Shown piece after piece: positions 1-8,994 of a stretch of DNA of 64,000 nt. This stretch comes from Spirosoma fluviale (GTDB lineage Bacteria > Bacteroidota > Bacteroidia > Cytophagales > Spirosomataceae). The number at the start of each line of letters is the position of its first letter. The stretch's first letter is position 1. A model generated the notes under the pieces. The model saw nothing but the letters and a program-made list of their open reading frames with translations, was not told the DNA's origin and made no database searches. The DNA lies in the NCBI RefSeq assembly GCF_900230225.1, contig NZ_OCNH01000001.1:2571548-2635547 (forward strand). The letters run 5' to 3'. Both the position numbers and the translations under genes were made by a program.

Positions 1-637
1 CGTACATGACGCCCCCGCCCATTTCTTTTTTCTGTTTCCAGTGATCGGTTCGGGCGTCGTAATAAGCAGCGGAACAGTTAACCATCTGTATTTTGCCAAT
101 CTTTCCATCACGCAGTCCTTTTACATACTCCTGCGTATTGGGGTCATGGTGCAAGCGGTAACCAACGGACAACGACACCTTGTTTTTAGCACAGGCATCG
201 ATCATGTTCTGGCACTCTTTGGCAGTAACGGCCATCGGTTTTTCAACCCAGACCTGTTTACCCGCTTTAGCCGCCCGCACCACATACTCTTCGTGCATGG
301 AGGGCGGAAGCACCACATAGATCACGTCGATATCAGGGTTGTTGGCAATCTGGTCGAACGTCTGGTACGAATAGATGTTCTTGTCCGGAATGTTGTACTG
401 CTTCTTCCACTTTTCAGCTTTTGCAGGCGTTCCGGTTACGATACCGGCTAGGTAACAGTTTTTGGTTTTTTGCAGAGCCGGTGCCAGCAGGTCGGTGCTG
501 TAATAGCCTAGTCCCACGAGGGCTACACCCAGTTTGTCTTTAGCTGGTTTTGTCGATGCCCAAAGCGCATTGGGCAAAATGGCAGCGGCTGCGCCGGTCA
601 GCGCTGTTGTTTGCAGGAAAGTTCGGCGAGATGTCAT
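1..637 (-). CDS. Gfo/Idh/MocA family oxidoreductase, N-terminal part
   Basis: The reading frame begins at ATG 637 and runs off the window at base 1, so only about 212 N-terminal residues are seen. The protein opens with MTSRRTFLQTTALTGAAAA, a twin-arginine-type signal, which suggests export in folded form. A Rossmann fold follows, with GVALVGLGYY near residues 38-47 in place of the usual GxGxxG, and the family's EKP motif (WVEKPMAV, about residue 130), whose Lys is the usual catalytic residue. Members of this family are NAD(P)-dependent sugar or polyol dehydrogenases; the substrate cannot be told from this part. It lies on the same strand as the downstream-numbered esterase and may belong with glycan breakdown, which is inference. 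Confidence 0.85.
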   Translation of the reverse strand, partial: MTSRRTFLQTTALTGAAAAILPNALWASTKPAKDKLGVALVGLGYYSTDLLAPALQKTKNCYLAGIVTGTPAKAEKWKKQYNIPDKNIYSYQTFDQIANNPDIDVIYVVLPPSMHEEYVVRAAKAGKQVWVEKPMAVTAKECQNMIDACAKNKVSLSVGYRLHHDPNTQEYVKGLRDGKIGKIQMVNCSAAYYDARTDHWKQKKEMGGGVMY

Positions 638-720
638 TTGGTTTCAAATTAAAAGTTTATGGTATAAAAATCAGGATTTCTGGTTGAAAGGTCAAGTCAG
701 GCGATAGCCGTTCCATAGGG

Positions 721-1515
721 TCATTTGTGTTCTTCAGTTCTGGCAAGATAGGTATCTGCAAACCGGATGCCTAACATCCGGGCAGAAGGCGTATCGAAAT
801 GCGTGGTATCTCCTTTATGCGTTAAGCCACTTGCCGACACAACGTACATATTGGGTATGGTTTTAGGCAAGGTTTCCAGAATCGTGTTGATCTGAGCCGC
901 AACCGGATGCTTTTGTACATAAAAATCACCCAGGGTACCAACGAGAAATGGGACGTTTTCAGCCTGCAAATCGGTTCGGATGCGGCTTACCAAAGCGGTT
1001 AATTTCTCGGCATAGACGGCGGCTTTTTCGGGTTGGCTATCCGATTCGCCCTGGTGCCAGAGTATGCCTGCCAACTCACCGTTTTCCAGCGCTTTTCTGG
1101 CTCGTTTAATGGCATCATCGTACGGATATGATTTGGTGGCCGCATAATAGGCCCCCGGTACCCAGACATCAATTCCCGACCCACCCTGAGCGCAGGGAAT
1201 TAGACCAACATCTACTTTTTTGTCGGAGTCGACCAGTTTTTGGGCAAACGCCAGACCGGGGCCAACGCCAATAACGGTGGGTTTATCAAAATGGAGTGGG
1301 TCGCGGGCGGGTAGCCAGGTCTCTTCTTTAGTAAGCATCCAGATATGCTGGTGCGGTTGCTGATCTTTGGCTTCGGGTATGCCCCGGCCAGCCATGTTCG
1401 ATTGACCGATGAGCAGGAACAGTTTAAGCCGGGGTGGTACGTCCTGCCTGAAGGCAAAGCATACCCCAAGCAACAGCAGCAGTAAGATCGGAGTCAATCG
1501 TAGCTGAATCTTCAT
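721..1515 (-). CDS. Secreted SGNH-type carbohydrate esterase (sialate O-acetylesterase-like)
   Basis: A 264-residue protein with an N-terminal hydrophobic signal (residues 5-22). The SGNH block I motif LLIGQSNMAG puts the nucleophile at Ser39. GILWHQGESD carries the conserved block with the oxyanion residues, and THFDTPSARMLG near the C-terminus supplies the catalytic His. This is the domain of sialate O-acetylesterases and CE6-like acetylxylan esterases (DUF303), which remove O-acetyl groups from sugars. The gene follows the oxidoreductase's promoter region in reverse order and is separated from it by 83 bases. Substrate is unknown. A second protein with the same catalytic domain lies at 41374-43359. 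Confidence 0.85.
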   Translation of the reverse strand: MKIQLRLTPILLLLLLGVCFAFRQDVPPRLKLFLLIGQSNMAGRGIPEAKDQQPHQHIWMLTKEETWLPARDPLHFDKPTVIGVGPGLAFAQKLVDSDKKVDVGLIPCAQGGSGIDVWVPGAYYAATKSYPYDDAIKRARKALENGELAGILWHQGESDSQPEKAAVYAEKLTALVSRIRTDLQAENVPFLVGTLGDFYVQKHPVAAQINTILETLPKTIPNMYVVSASGLTHKGDTTHFDTPSARMLGIRFADTYLARTEEHK

Positions 1516-1639
1516 GGCAGGTATTTACACGGTGAAAGACAATACTCCACCATTTATACGGTAACCTGCGGGACAAAATCAACCTTCCATAAGATAAGCC
1601 TCCGCCAGACAAATAAAAATAAGCAATATTTACACTATA

Positions 1640-1662
1640 TATAAATTATAGTATAATTTATA
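1640..1662. repeat. AT-only palindrome after the TetR gene
   Basis: Two 11-base arms (TATAAATTATA and its complement) flank a single central G, one base past the stop codon of the TetR gene. It could be a weak terminator or a protein-binding site. The neighbouring ATTTACACTAT (1628-1638) recurs in inverted form at 2327-2337, upstream of the same gene. Confidence 0.5.
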
Positions 1663-1663
1663 A

Positions 1664-2305
1664 TTAAGTGATTTCATTATAGAACCGAGGTGTGAGGAGA
1701 CCGTGTAAGAGCAGGTTAACGATTTGGTCGGCTCGTTCGGGAAGCTCTTTTGACAGGGCTGACGTGATTGCTTCAGGAAACTGATTTAAAAAGTCCAGAT
1801 CAGTAAGTTGCTGAATAGCGGCAACATAGGTCAGCATGGCGATGTGCCGGGAGGAATCATCCCGCAGATACCCAACCCGAACGCCCTCGTCCATCAACTG
1901 ACTGAAATGCTTCAGTGGTATATCCCGTCTGATCTCGCAGGCTTTTTTCCAGGCCTCTGGCTCTGAGCGTTTTATATCCGTCCAGAAACCCTGGTTGATA
2001 TTGGCGAAGCTCATCCCGATAAACCGAAGATAAGCCGCCACTTTCTGCCGCAGGGTTAGATCGACATTATTCAGAATGGTGTCTGCCTTTTCCTGGTACT
2101 CCAGAGCAAACTGCTCAATACCAGCCATTAACAGTTCCGACTTACTGCTGAAGTGGTTGTAGATAGTCTTCTTGCTGATACCCAGTTCACGAGCCAGGTC
2201 ATCTACAGACATGTTGCTGTACCCATGCAGCAAGAATAATTTCTGAGCGGCCTCTATAATATGCTGCCTTGTTTTTGCTTTTACAGACACAATTCTCTTG
2301 ATCAA
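1664..2305 (-). CDS. TetR/AcrR family transcriptional regulator
   Basis: A 213-residue protein with the TetR helix-turn-helix at about residues 10-57: RQHIIEAAQKLFLLHGYSNM, then SVDDLARELGISKKTIYNHF. The rest is an all-helical ligand-binding half. No ATG precedes the DNA-binding domain, so translation probably starts at TTG 2305 or GTG 2290. It is divergent from the RND efflux operon, with a 149-base gap that carries palindromes, the usual arrangement for a local repressor that lifts when a pump substrate binds. That role is inferred from position. Confidence 0.87.
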   Translation of the reverse strand: MIKRIVSVKAKTRQHIIEAAQKLFLLHGYSNMSVDDLARELGISKKTIYNHFSSKSELLMAGIEQFALEYQEKADTILNNVDLTLRQKVAAYLRFIGMSFANINQGFWTDIKRSEPEAWKKACEIRRDIPLKHFSQLMDEGVRVGYLRDDSSRHIAMLTYVAAIQQLTDLDFLNQFPEAITSALSKELPERADQIVNLLLHGLLTPRFYNEIT

Positions 2306-2454
2306 TTGGAAACTAAAAATACTAAAATAGTGTAAATTATAAAAACAAAGCCACTAGGTACTTACCTAAACGTATATATCATTCTAAACAAAGCGAGTCT
2401 TCTTCAATTATACCTCACAAACGTGAGTCTGTTTTACCTTATTCGCCAGTCCTT
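2306..2454. promoter_or_regulatory. Divergent promoter region with candidate TetR operators
   Basis: The gap between the regulator and the efflux operon contains two inverted repeats: TAGGTActTACCTA at 2354-2367 (perfect 6-base arms) and CTCACaaacGTGAG at 2414-2427 (perfect 5-base arms). An 11-base element ATAGTGTAAAT at 2327-2337 matches, in inverted form, the one beyond the regulator's stop. Any of these could be the operator; the first is the most TetR-like. No DNA-binding evidence is available. Confidence 0.45.
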
Positions 2455-3525
2455 ATGAGTAGTAACGTTATACGTCCCCTTGCACTTTCCCTGTCTATCT
2501 GGGCATTATCGGCCTGTCAGTCTTCTTCCGATAAAAAACAAAACCCAACATCGGCAGTCATTGAAACACCAGCAGCCATCCCCGTCATCGTTAGTCGGGT
2601 TCAGGATACCCAGGAAGGCGGACAACTGACTCTAAGCGGCTCAACTGAATCTGAAACGACCGTAAATTTAGGGTTTATGGTGGCCGGAAAACTAAATCGG
2701 GTCACAATTCAGGAAGGACAGACCGTTCGGGCGGGGCAACTGATTGCCTCCATCGAGCCAACCGACTACCAGTTGGGCGTCACCATTGCCAACGCCAACG
2801 TGGCGCGGGTGCAGGACGAATACAATCGGCTAACCATTCTGAAAGAACGGGGCAGTGTAACGCCCAGCGATTATGAAAAGGTGGTGACGGGGCTCGATGA
2901 AGTGAAAGCCCGCCAGCAACTGGCCGCCAAAAACCTCCGCGAAACCAAACTCTACTCCCCTATTTCCGGCATTGTGGCCCGCAAAGGAGCCAATCCCGGC
3001 GAGATCATTCCACAAGGGCAACCCCTCTTTCAAATCGCCGACATTCAGCCCATAAAAGTACGGGTATCGGTACCCGAATCGGAAGTTGGGCAGCTCCGTC
3101 TGGGGCAGTCTGCCCAAGTGACAATCCCGGCCATCAACGGAACCTATACCGGCAAAATTTCCCTCATCGGTGCCGTCGCGGACCCAGCTTCCCGCGCCTA
3201 CTCCGTCAAGATCGACCTGCCCAATCCAAAACTTCAGATCCGCCCCGGTATGATTGCCGATGCCCGGATCACGTCGACCCGCCGATCTAAAGCCCTGAGT
3301 CTGCCGGGCAATGCCGTATTGCGCGACGACGATCAGTCCACCTACGTATTCGTGGCCGATTCGCTCAAAAAACAGGCGTTCAAACGAAAAGTGACCATCG
3401 GGAAGATTTTCGCCAGCAACGTCGAAATCACATCCGGTCTTACGCCCAGCGACCTCGTTGTAACTGGTGGTCAGCAGAAATTACAGGACGGCGCTTCGAT
3501 TCAATTTAACCAATCCGCTCAATGA
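2455..3525 (+). CDS. RND efflux periplasmic adaptor (membrane fusion protein), lipoprotein
   Basis: A 356-residue protein with a lipoprotein signal (ALSAC, acylated Cys21), so it should be anchored to a membrane by lipid. The order of parts is that of HlyD/AcrA-type adaptors: a barrel-sandwich half (TVNLGFMVAGKLNRVTIQEGQTVRAGQLIASIE, about 70-103), a short helical hairpin, the second half of the sandwich (LYSPISGIVARKGANPGEII, about 164-185), then beta-barrel and membrane-proximal domains. It joins the inner-membrane pump to the outer-membrane channel encoded next. Its stop codon overlaps the pump's start by 4 bases (ATGA), so translation is coupled. Confidence 0.93.
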   Translation: MSSNVIRPLALSLSIWALSACQSSSDKKQNPTSAVIETPAAIPVIVSRVQDTQEGGQLTLSGSTESETTVNLGFMVAGKLNRVTIQEGQTVRAGQLIASIEPTDYQLGVTIANANVARVQDEYNRLTILKERGSVTPSDYEKVVTGLDEVKARQQLAAKNLRETKLYSPISGIVARKGANPGEIIPQGQPLFQIADIQPIKVRVSVPESEVGQLRLGQSAQVTIPAINGTYTGKISLIGAVADPASRAYSVKIDLPNPKLQIRPGMIADARITSTRRSKALSLPGNAVLRDDDQSTYVFVADSLKKQAFKRKVTIGKIFASNVEITSGLTPSDLVVTGGQQKLQDGASIQFNQSAQ

Positions 3526-6500
3526 ATCCCATTCAAGGCTCGTTAAAATACCCGCAGGTAACGCTCAGCGTTGTCTTTCTGGTGGCGGCATTGGGCATCT
3601 ATTCCCTGCTGACCATGCCGCGTCGGGAGGACCCGAAAATCACTATCCGCACCGGGCTGGTCGTCGCCTTTTTTCCGGGTGCCAATTCCGCTCAGGTCGA
3701 AGATCAGGTAACCCGTAAACTGGAGCAGTATTTGTTCGGCTACGCCGAAGTGCGTAAAGAAAAAACGTACTCCACCACCCGCGACGGTGCCGTGGTCATT
3801 AACGTTGAACTGGAAGAGAACGTCAAAAATCCGGACATTTTCTGGTCCAAGCTTCGCCACGACCTCAACCAGGCCAAAGTGCTGGATTTGCCGCAGGGCG
3901 TTCAGGGGCCCATCGTCAACACCGATTTTGGCGATACCGTTGCCCTGCTGATTGGGGTCGAATCCGACCAGCTCTCCTACACTGAACTGGACGATAAACT
4001 CAAACGCATTGAAGACGGGCTGCGTACCATCAAAGCCGTGTCGAAAATACGGCGGTATGGGGAGCAAAAAGAGCAAATCACCATTACGGCCCGCTCCGAG
4101 CAAATAGCGCAATACGGTATAAAATGGACGCAGGTCGTGCAGGTACTCCAGGCCCAAAACGCCATCAAAGCCACCGGAAATGTCAAAACCGACCAGTCGC
4201 AGGTGCCGCTCTATGCCCAGGGTTATTATAATTCCGAACAGGAAATCAGCAATCAGGTAATCGGTACCACACCTACCGGGTCCGTTATTCGGCTGGGAGA
4301 CGTAGCGACCATTAAACGGGAAGGTACGGAGCCAACATCGACCATCAACGTAAATGGCCACCGGGCGTTGATGCTGTCCGTTGAGATGCAGGAAGGCAAT
4401 AACATTGTCAAGTTTGGCGACGATGTAGCGGCCAAGCTGGACGATATCCGGCATTACCTTCCCAGTTCGGTGAAGCTCACCACGGTTGTCAACCAGCCGC
4501 AGGTTGTTCAGCACAGCGTGAGTGACTTCATCCGGGAGTTCTTTCTGGCTATCGTCTCCGTTGTTGTCGTCACGATTGTTCTGCTGCCGTTCCGCATTGC
4601 CGCCGTGGCTGCCATGGCGATTCCAGTCACAGTAGCCGTTACGTTTGCGCTGCTGCATACATTCGGGATTGAGTTGCACCAGGTGTCGCTGGCCGCATTG
4701 ATCGTCGTGCTGGGCATGGTTGTGGATGATGCCATTGTCATTGCCGACAACTACGTGGAACTCCTCGACGAAGGCATTGACCGATGGACGGCCGCCTGGC
4801 GCAGTGCCAGTGATCTGGTCGTTCCGGTACTCACGGCGACGGCGACGATTATCGCGTCGTTTTTACCGATGGTCATTCTGACCGGATCGGTAGGCGAGTT
4901 TATTTTTTCGCTGCCCATTACGGTTTCCATTGCGCTGGCCTCGTCGTTTATTGTGGCCATGTTGCTCACGCCTTTCCTGTGTTACACCTTCATCAAAAAA
5001 GGGTTGCATCAGGTTATTGAGCCGAGTAATCGTCCCGAAAAACGGAAGCGAAAATCGCTGCTCGATTACATGCAGGACGGCTACGACAAGGCCATCAACT
5101 GGTGCATCGACCACCGTACCGCCACACTGGTATTCGCCGTCGTTTCCATTGCCGCATCGGGTCTTTTGTTCAAAGCGATCCGGCAGAAATTCTTCCCGGC
5201 GGCTGAGCGAAACCAGTTTGTGGTAGAAGTCTGGATGCCAACCGGCACTAAACTCGACCGAACGAAAGAGGCTCTAGCCAGGCTGGAAGGGCTGCTCAAA
5301 AAAGACGGTCGGGTGGAAACTTACGCCACCTTTATCGGCACCAGTGCCCCTCGATTTTATTACAACTTTTCGCCCGAGCCACCCGTCACCAACTACGGGC
5401 AGATTCTGGTGAACACGACAACCAATGAAGAAACGGAAGCCCTAGCCGACGAACTGATCGGGAAAGTGGCCGCGCTGGTGCCCGATGGCACTCCCCGCGT
5501 GCGGCTGATGCAGCAGGGCGCGCTGACAATTGCGCCGGTGGAGGTTCGGATTATCGGCAACGACCTGAACGTGTTGAAACGGCTTGGTTCTCAGGTGCAG
5601 AATATTGTCCGCAAAGCACCCGGCAGCGCCCTCGTCCGCACGGATTTCAAAGAAGATTATTACGGCGTCGGGATTAGCCTGACGGAAGAGGCCAACCGGC
5701 TCGGCTTTACAACAACCGGCATTGCCACCAGTATTTACACCGGCTTCTCGGGTGCGCCCGTATCGGTGCTGTACGAAGGCGATCAGCCCGTTAACCTGGT
5801 TCTTCGGCTCGATGAAGAAAGCCGCCAGAACTTTACGGACCTGGAAAATACGTACCTCACTTCGCCCGTAACGGGCAGCAGTGTACCGCTCCGGCAGATT
5901 GCGACGTTACGACCCGAATGGCAAACCGGGCGAATTATGCACCGCAACGGCGTTCGTACGCTGACGGTTCAGTCCGAAACGAGTGGCAACACCCTGCCTT
6001 CCGAAGTACTGAAAGCCATTCAACCACAAATTGCCAGCATTCCCCTACCCGTTGGCTACAGCATTCAATACGGTGGTGAGGACGAAAACCGGCGGGCTAC
6101 GTTCAGCCAAATGGTTGGTGCGCTGGGAATCAGCCTTGTGCTTATCTTCCTGATCCTGCTCTTCCAGTTTCGCAACCTGAAAGAATCACTGGTGGTCATG
6201 GCGTCCATTCCCCTCAGTCTGTTTGGCGCATTGCTGGGCCTGGTGCTAACGGGAAATCCGTTTGGCTTTACGGCCTTTATGGGGCTCATCAGCCTGTCGG
6301 GTATTGTTGTGCGAAACGCCATTATTCTGGTCGACTACGCCAACGAGCTGATTCGCAAAGGGATGGACATCCGCCAAGCGGCCATGGAAGCGGGCAAGCG
6401 TCGACTCCGGCCTATTTTTCTGACAACGATGGCCGCAGCCATTGGCGTTGTTCCCATGATTTTGTCCGGTTCGCCCATGTGGAGCCCACTGGCCAGCGTC

Positions 6501-6626
6501 ATTGCCGTGGGCGTTGTTTTCTCGATGGTCATGGCCCTGCTGGTCATTCCGGTCCTGTTTGTGATGACCGTCAAACCCAAAGATGAAGCCGTCGCCCTGC
6601 CAACCACCCAGACTCATTCTCATTGA
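3522..6626 (+). CDS. RND-family efflux pump, inner-membrane permease (HAE1/AcrB type)
   Basis: A 1034-residue protein, normal length for the hydrophobe/amphiphile efflux group. It starts with one membrane helix, then a large periplasmic loop, six helices, a second loop and a closing set of helices. The proton-relay motif in TM4 is visible as VVLGMVVDDAIVIADN, with the Asp pair typical of AcrB. The motif GISLVLIFLILLFQFRNL begins the second helical block. It exports substrates (drugs, solvents, lipids or bile-like compounds) using the proton gradient; the substrate here is unknown. It sits between adaptor and channel genes, with coupled translation on both sides. Confidence 0.95.
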   Translation: MNPIQGSLKYPQVTLSVVFLVAALGIYSLLTMPRREDPKITIRTGLVVAFFPGANSAQVEDQVTRKLEQYLFGYAEVRKEKTYSTTRDGAVVINVELEENVKNPDIFWSKLRHDLNQAKVLDLPQGVQGPIVNTDFGDTVALLIGVESDQLSYTELDDKLKRIEDGLRTIKAVSKIRRYGEQKEQITITARSEQIAQYGIKWTQVVQVLQAQNAIKATGNVKTDQSQVPLYAQGYYNSEQEISNQVIGTTPTGSVIRLGDVATIKREGTEPTSTINVNGHRALMLSVEMQEGNNIVKFGDDVAAKLDDIRHYLPSSVKLTTVVNQPQVVQHSVSDFIREFFLAIVSVVVVTIVLLPFRIAAVAAMAIPVTVAVTFALLHTFGIELHQVSLAALIVVLGMVVDDAIVIADNYVELLDEGIDRWTAAWRSASDLVVPVLTATATIIASFLPMVILTGSVGEFIFSLPITVSIALASSFIVAMLLTPFLCYTFIKKGLHQVIEPSNRPEKRKRKSLLDYMQDGYDKAINWCIDHRTATLVFAVVSIAASGLLFKAIRQKFFPAAERNQFVVEVWMPTGTKLDRTKEALARLEGLLKKDGRVETYATFIGTSAPRFYYNFSPEPPVTNYGQILVNTTTNEETEALADELIGKVAALVPDGTPRVRLMQQGALTIAPVEVRIIGNDLNVLKRLGSQVQNIVRKAPGSALVRTDFKEDYYGVGISLTEEANRLGFTTTGIATSIYTGFSGAPVSVLYEGDQPVNLVLRLDEESRQNFTDLENTYLTSPVTGSSVPLRQIATLRPEWQTGRIMHRNGVRTLTVQSETSGNTLPSEVLKAIQPQIASIPLPVGYSIQYGGEDENRRATFSQMVGALGISLVLIFLILLFQFRNLKESLVVMASIPLSLFGALLGLVLTGNPFGFTAFMGLISLSGIVVRNAIILVDYANELIRKGMDIRQAAMEAGKRRLRPIFLTTMAAAIGVVPMILSGSPMWSPLASVIAVGVVFSMVMALLVIPVLFVMTVKPKDEAVALPTTQTHSH

Positions 6627-6628
6627 CA

Positions 6629-7966
6629 ATGAACACACTCCTAAAATTAACGATAGTTGGTATCCTCCTCAGCGGTGCGACTGTAGCCCAAACCACCCAG
6701 CCGGTACAGTTAAAGCAGGTACAGGATCAGGCCGTTCAGCAAAACCGGCGGCTGAAAATTGCCCGGTATAAGGTGGACGAGAGCGATTATAAGATCAGCG
6801 AAGCCCGCAGTCGGTTGTACCCGCTGATTGTTGCCAATGGCAGCTACACCTATAATGGCGTCACCCGCGATCTGACCCTGCCCCGAGGTTCAATCGGCGT
6901 GTTGCCCGGCGCAACGCCCATCCCGCTGCCCCAACAGGACCTGACTTTGTTCAAAGCCAAACATAACCTGTTTTTCGGCAACGTTCTGGCTTATCAACCC
7001 ATCAGTCAGCTGGGTAAGATAAAGGACGGCATCAAAGTAGCCGAGACCGACGTGGCACTGGCCAAAACGCAGGTGAGTCAGGCAGAACTGGCCGTCCGGC
7101 AGGGTGTCGAAAAGTTGTATTATGGTCTATTGATCGCCCAGCGACAGCAACAGCAGGTTCAAACAACCCTTGAGCTGACCCAGGCCAAACTGTATGACGT
7201 GGAAAGCGCGCTCCTGGCCGGAAAAACAGACCCCGTCAATAAAGTGGGCCTACAGGCCGATCTGGCGAACCAGCAGCAGCAGTTGCTACAGCTTACGAAC
7301 CAGGTGGAAGATTACACGGCCGATCTGAATGAGCTACTCGGCCAACCCGCCGAAACGCCGTTGAGCTTAAGCCCCGTAACGGATTCGTTACCAGCCTTAC
7401 CCCCACTGGCTACGTTTCTGGAGGGTGCCAAAAACGGAAGCCTGGAAGTTCGTCAGGCTGACCAAACCAGTCAGAAAGCCGCGCTCGGTGTACAGGCGGC
7501 CCGCAAGGATTACATACCAACCATTGGTGCGCTGGGCGGCTATTTGTTCCAGAATGTGATCTCCGACCTTCCTCAAAGCAATTACTTTGTGGGGCTCCAG
7601 TTGAGTTACAACATCGTTGACTTTGGCCGTCGCCGGTCTACACTGAACCAGCGACTGTCGCAGGAGAAACAGGCCAGCGAAAATGTTCAGTACACGCGGG
7701 AACACATTGCCGGAGAGGTACAAAAATCTTATCGAAAAGCCCGTCAGGCGCAGTCATTGCTCCCCATTGCCGCTCAGGCTGCCCAATACCGGCGCGACGA
7801 GCTAAAGCTCAAAACCGACCGACTCGCGGCCGGGCTGGTCCTAAAGCGCGACGTACTGGAAACCCAGGCCGCACTGGCAAAGGCCGAAGCAGATTTGTTT
7901 TCGGCCCAACTGGCCTACCGGCTGGCCCTGTCCGATTTAGAAGCGCTCACGGGTATCAGCCGGTAG
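6629..7966 (+). CDS. TolC-family outer-membrane efflux channel
   Basis: The start at ATG 6629 lies 2 bases after the pump's stop; a TTG at 6623 is a less likely alternative. The 445-residue protein has a cleavable signal (ending near VAQT, about residue 21) and two long helical repeats rich in Gln, Ala and Leu, with strands such as KHNLFFGNVLAYQPISQLGKI that would form the 12-strand barrel of a TolC trimer. The second repeat starts around QADQTSQKAALGVQAARKDYIP. It completes the tripartite pump. A strong terminator follows. Confidence 0.92.
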   Translation: MNTLLKLTIVGILLSGATVAQTTQPVQLKQVQDQAVQQNRRLKIARYKVDESDYKISEARSRLYPLIVANGSYTYNGVTRDLTLPRGSIGVLPGATPIPLPQQDLTLFKAKHNLFFGNVLAYQPISQLGKIKDGIKVAETDVALAKTQVSQAELAVRQGVEKLYYGLLIAQRQQQQVQTTLELTQAKLYDVESALLAGKTDPVNKVGLQADLANQQQQLLQLTNQVEDYTADLNELLGQPAETPLSLSPVTDSLPALPPLATFLEGAKNGSLEVRQADQTSQKAALGVQAARKDYIPTIGALGGYLFQNVISDLPQSNYFVGLQLSYNIVDFGRRRSTLNQRLSQEKQASENVQYTREHIAGEVQKSYRKARQAQSLLPIAAQAAQYRRDELKLKTDRLAAGLVLKRDVLETQAALAKAEADLFSAQLAYRLALSDLEALTGISR

Positions 7967-7978
7967 GATACATTTCGG

Positions 7979-8017
7979 AAAGCTTATCGAGGGTCGAACC
8001 CACCCGATAAGCTTTTT
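7979..8017 (+). terminator. Intrinsic terminator of the efflux operon
   Basis: A perfect 11-base-pair stem (AAAGCTTATCG, 7979-7989, with CGATAAGCTTT, 8005-8015) closes a 15-base loop and runs into a T tract at 8013-8017. It lies 12 bases past the channel gene's stop. Confidence 0.8.
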
Positions 8018-8050
8018 GTTGACAAATGGGACCATCAACGAATTACCGTC

Positions 8051-8058
8051 TATTTTTG
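8051..8058 (+). promoter_or_regulatory. Possible -7 promoter element (TAnnTTTG)
   Basis: TATTTTTG fits the Bacteroidota -7 consensus TAnnTTTG. It ends only 4 bases before the ATG of the next gene, so if it is used the message would be nearly leaderless. A TTG lies at 8019-8021, but the spacing of 29 bases is longer than usual. Confidence 0.3.
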
Positions 8059-8062
8059 CCCC

Positions 8063-8938
8063 ATGTCTAAGAACGTCAATATCGGTTTAGTGCAGATGAG
8101 TTGCTCGGCAGATGTCGAGACGAATATCCAAAAAGCCATCAGCGGCATTCGGGAAGCGGCTGCGAAAGGGGCTCAAATCGTTTGTTTACAGGAATTATTC
8201 ACGTCGCTGTACTTCTGCGACGTTGAAGACCATCATAATTTCAGTCTGGCCGAAGCCATCCCCGGTCCCACCACCAACCGACTTGGTGAACTGGCGGGTG
8301 AGCTGGGCGTTGTCATCATAGCGTCTCTTTTCGAGAAACGGGCGCATGGACTATACCACAATACCACGGCGGTGCTGGATGCCGATGGATCATATCTGGG
8401 TAAATACCGCAAGATGCACATTCCGGACGATCCGGGTTATTACGAGAAATTCTACTTCACCCCCGGCGACCTCGGCTATAAGGTCTTCGACACCAAGTTT
8501 GCCCGGATTGGCGTACTCATCTGCTGGGATCAGTGGTATCCTGAAGCAGCCCGTATTACCGCGCTCATGGGTGCCGAAATCCTGTTTTACCCAACCGCCA
8601 TTGGTTGGGATACCAATGAACCTGACCCGGCGCAAAACACGGAGCAATACAACGCATGGCAAACGATTCAGCGGAGCCACGCCATTGCCAATGGCGTTCA
8701 CGTGGTGGCCGTCAACCGGGTTGGCCGCGAGGCCGATCAGCAGTTCTGGGGTGGCTCATTCATTGCCAACCCTTTCGGTTCGTTGCTGTATCTGGCCCCG
8801 CACGACCAGGAACTCGTACACGTGCAAACCGTCGATCTGGCCCTCTCCGAAAAATACCGTACCACCTGGCCATACTTCCGCGACCGCCGGATTGATTCGT
8901 ATCAACCCATTACAAAGCGATATATAGACCAGGATTAA
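8063..8938 (+). CDS. aguB: N-carbamoylputrescine amidase
   Basis: A 291-residue nitrilase-superfamily enzyme. The catalytic triad is visible: Glu44 (CLQELF), Lys117 (KYRKMHIPDD) and Cys154 (LICWDQWYPE). Family members of this length with KMHIPDDPGYYEKFYFTPGD convert N-carbamoylputrescine to putrescine, CO2 and ammonia, the last step of the agmatine route to polyamines. The partner agmatine deiminase is not beside it in this window. The gene appears to stand alone after the efflux terminator. The assignment to AguB rather than another amidase rests on the match along the whole length. Confidence 0.9.
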   Translation: MSKNVNIGLVQMSCSADVETNIQKAISGIREAAAKGAQIVCLQELFTSLYFCDVEDHHNFSLAEAIPGPTTNRLGELAGELGVVIIASLFEKRAHGLYHNTTAVLDADGSYLGKYRKMHIPDDPGYYEKFYFTPGDLGYKVFDTKFARIGVLICWDQWYPEAARITALMGAEILFYPTAIGWDTNEPDPAQNTEQYNAWQTIQRSHAIANGVHVVAVNRVGREADQQFWGGSFIANPFGSLLYLAPHDQELVHVQTVDLALSEKYRTTWPYFRDRRIDSYQPITKRYIDQD

Positions 8939-8994
8939 TCGGTTTAGGCCGGTTATACGTTACTCACCTAACTTAACACGTATTGAAGTCGGTT

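Noticed and set aside
41..451. Open frame of 136 codons on the plus strand at the window start
   Set aside because: Antisense to the Gfo/Idh/MocA gene, whose motifs are plain on the minus strand.
3543..4679. Long open frame (378 codons) on the minus strand inside the RND pump gene
   Set aside because: It is a mirror of the pump gene's codon pattern, has no recognisable domain, and the plus-strand gene is certain.
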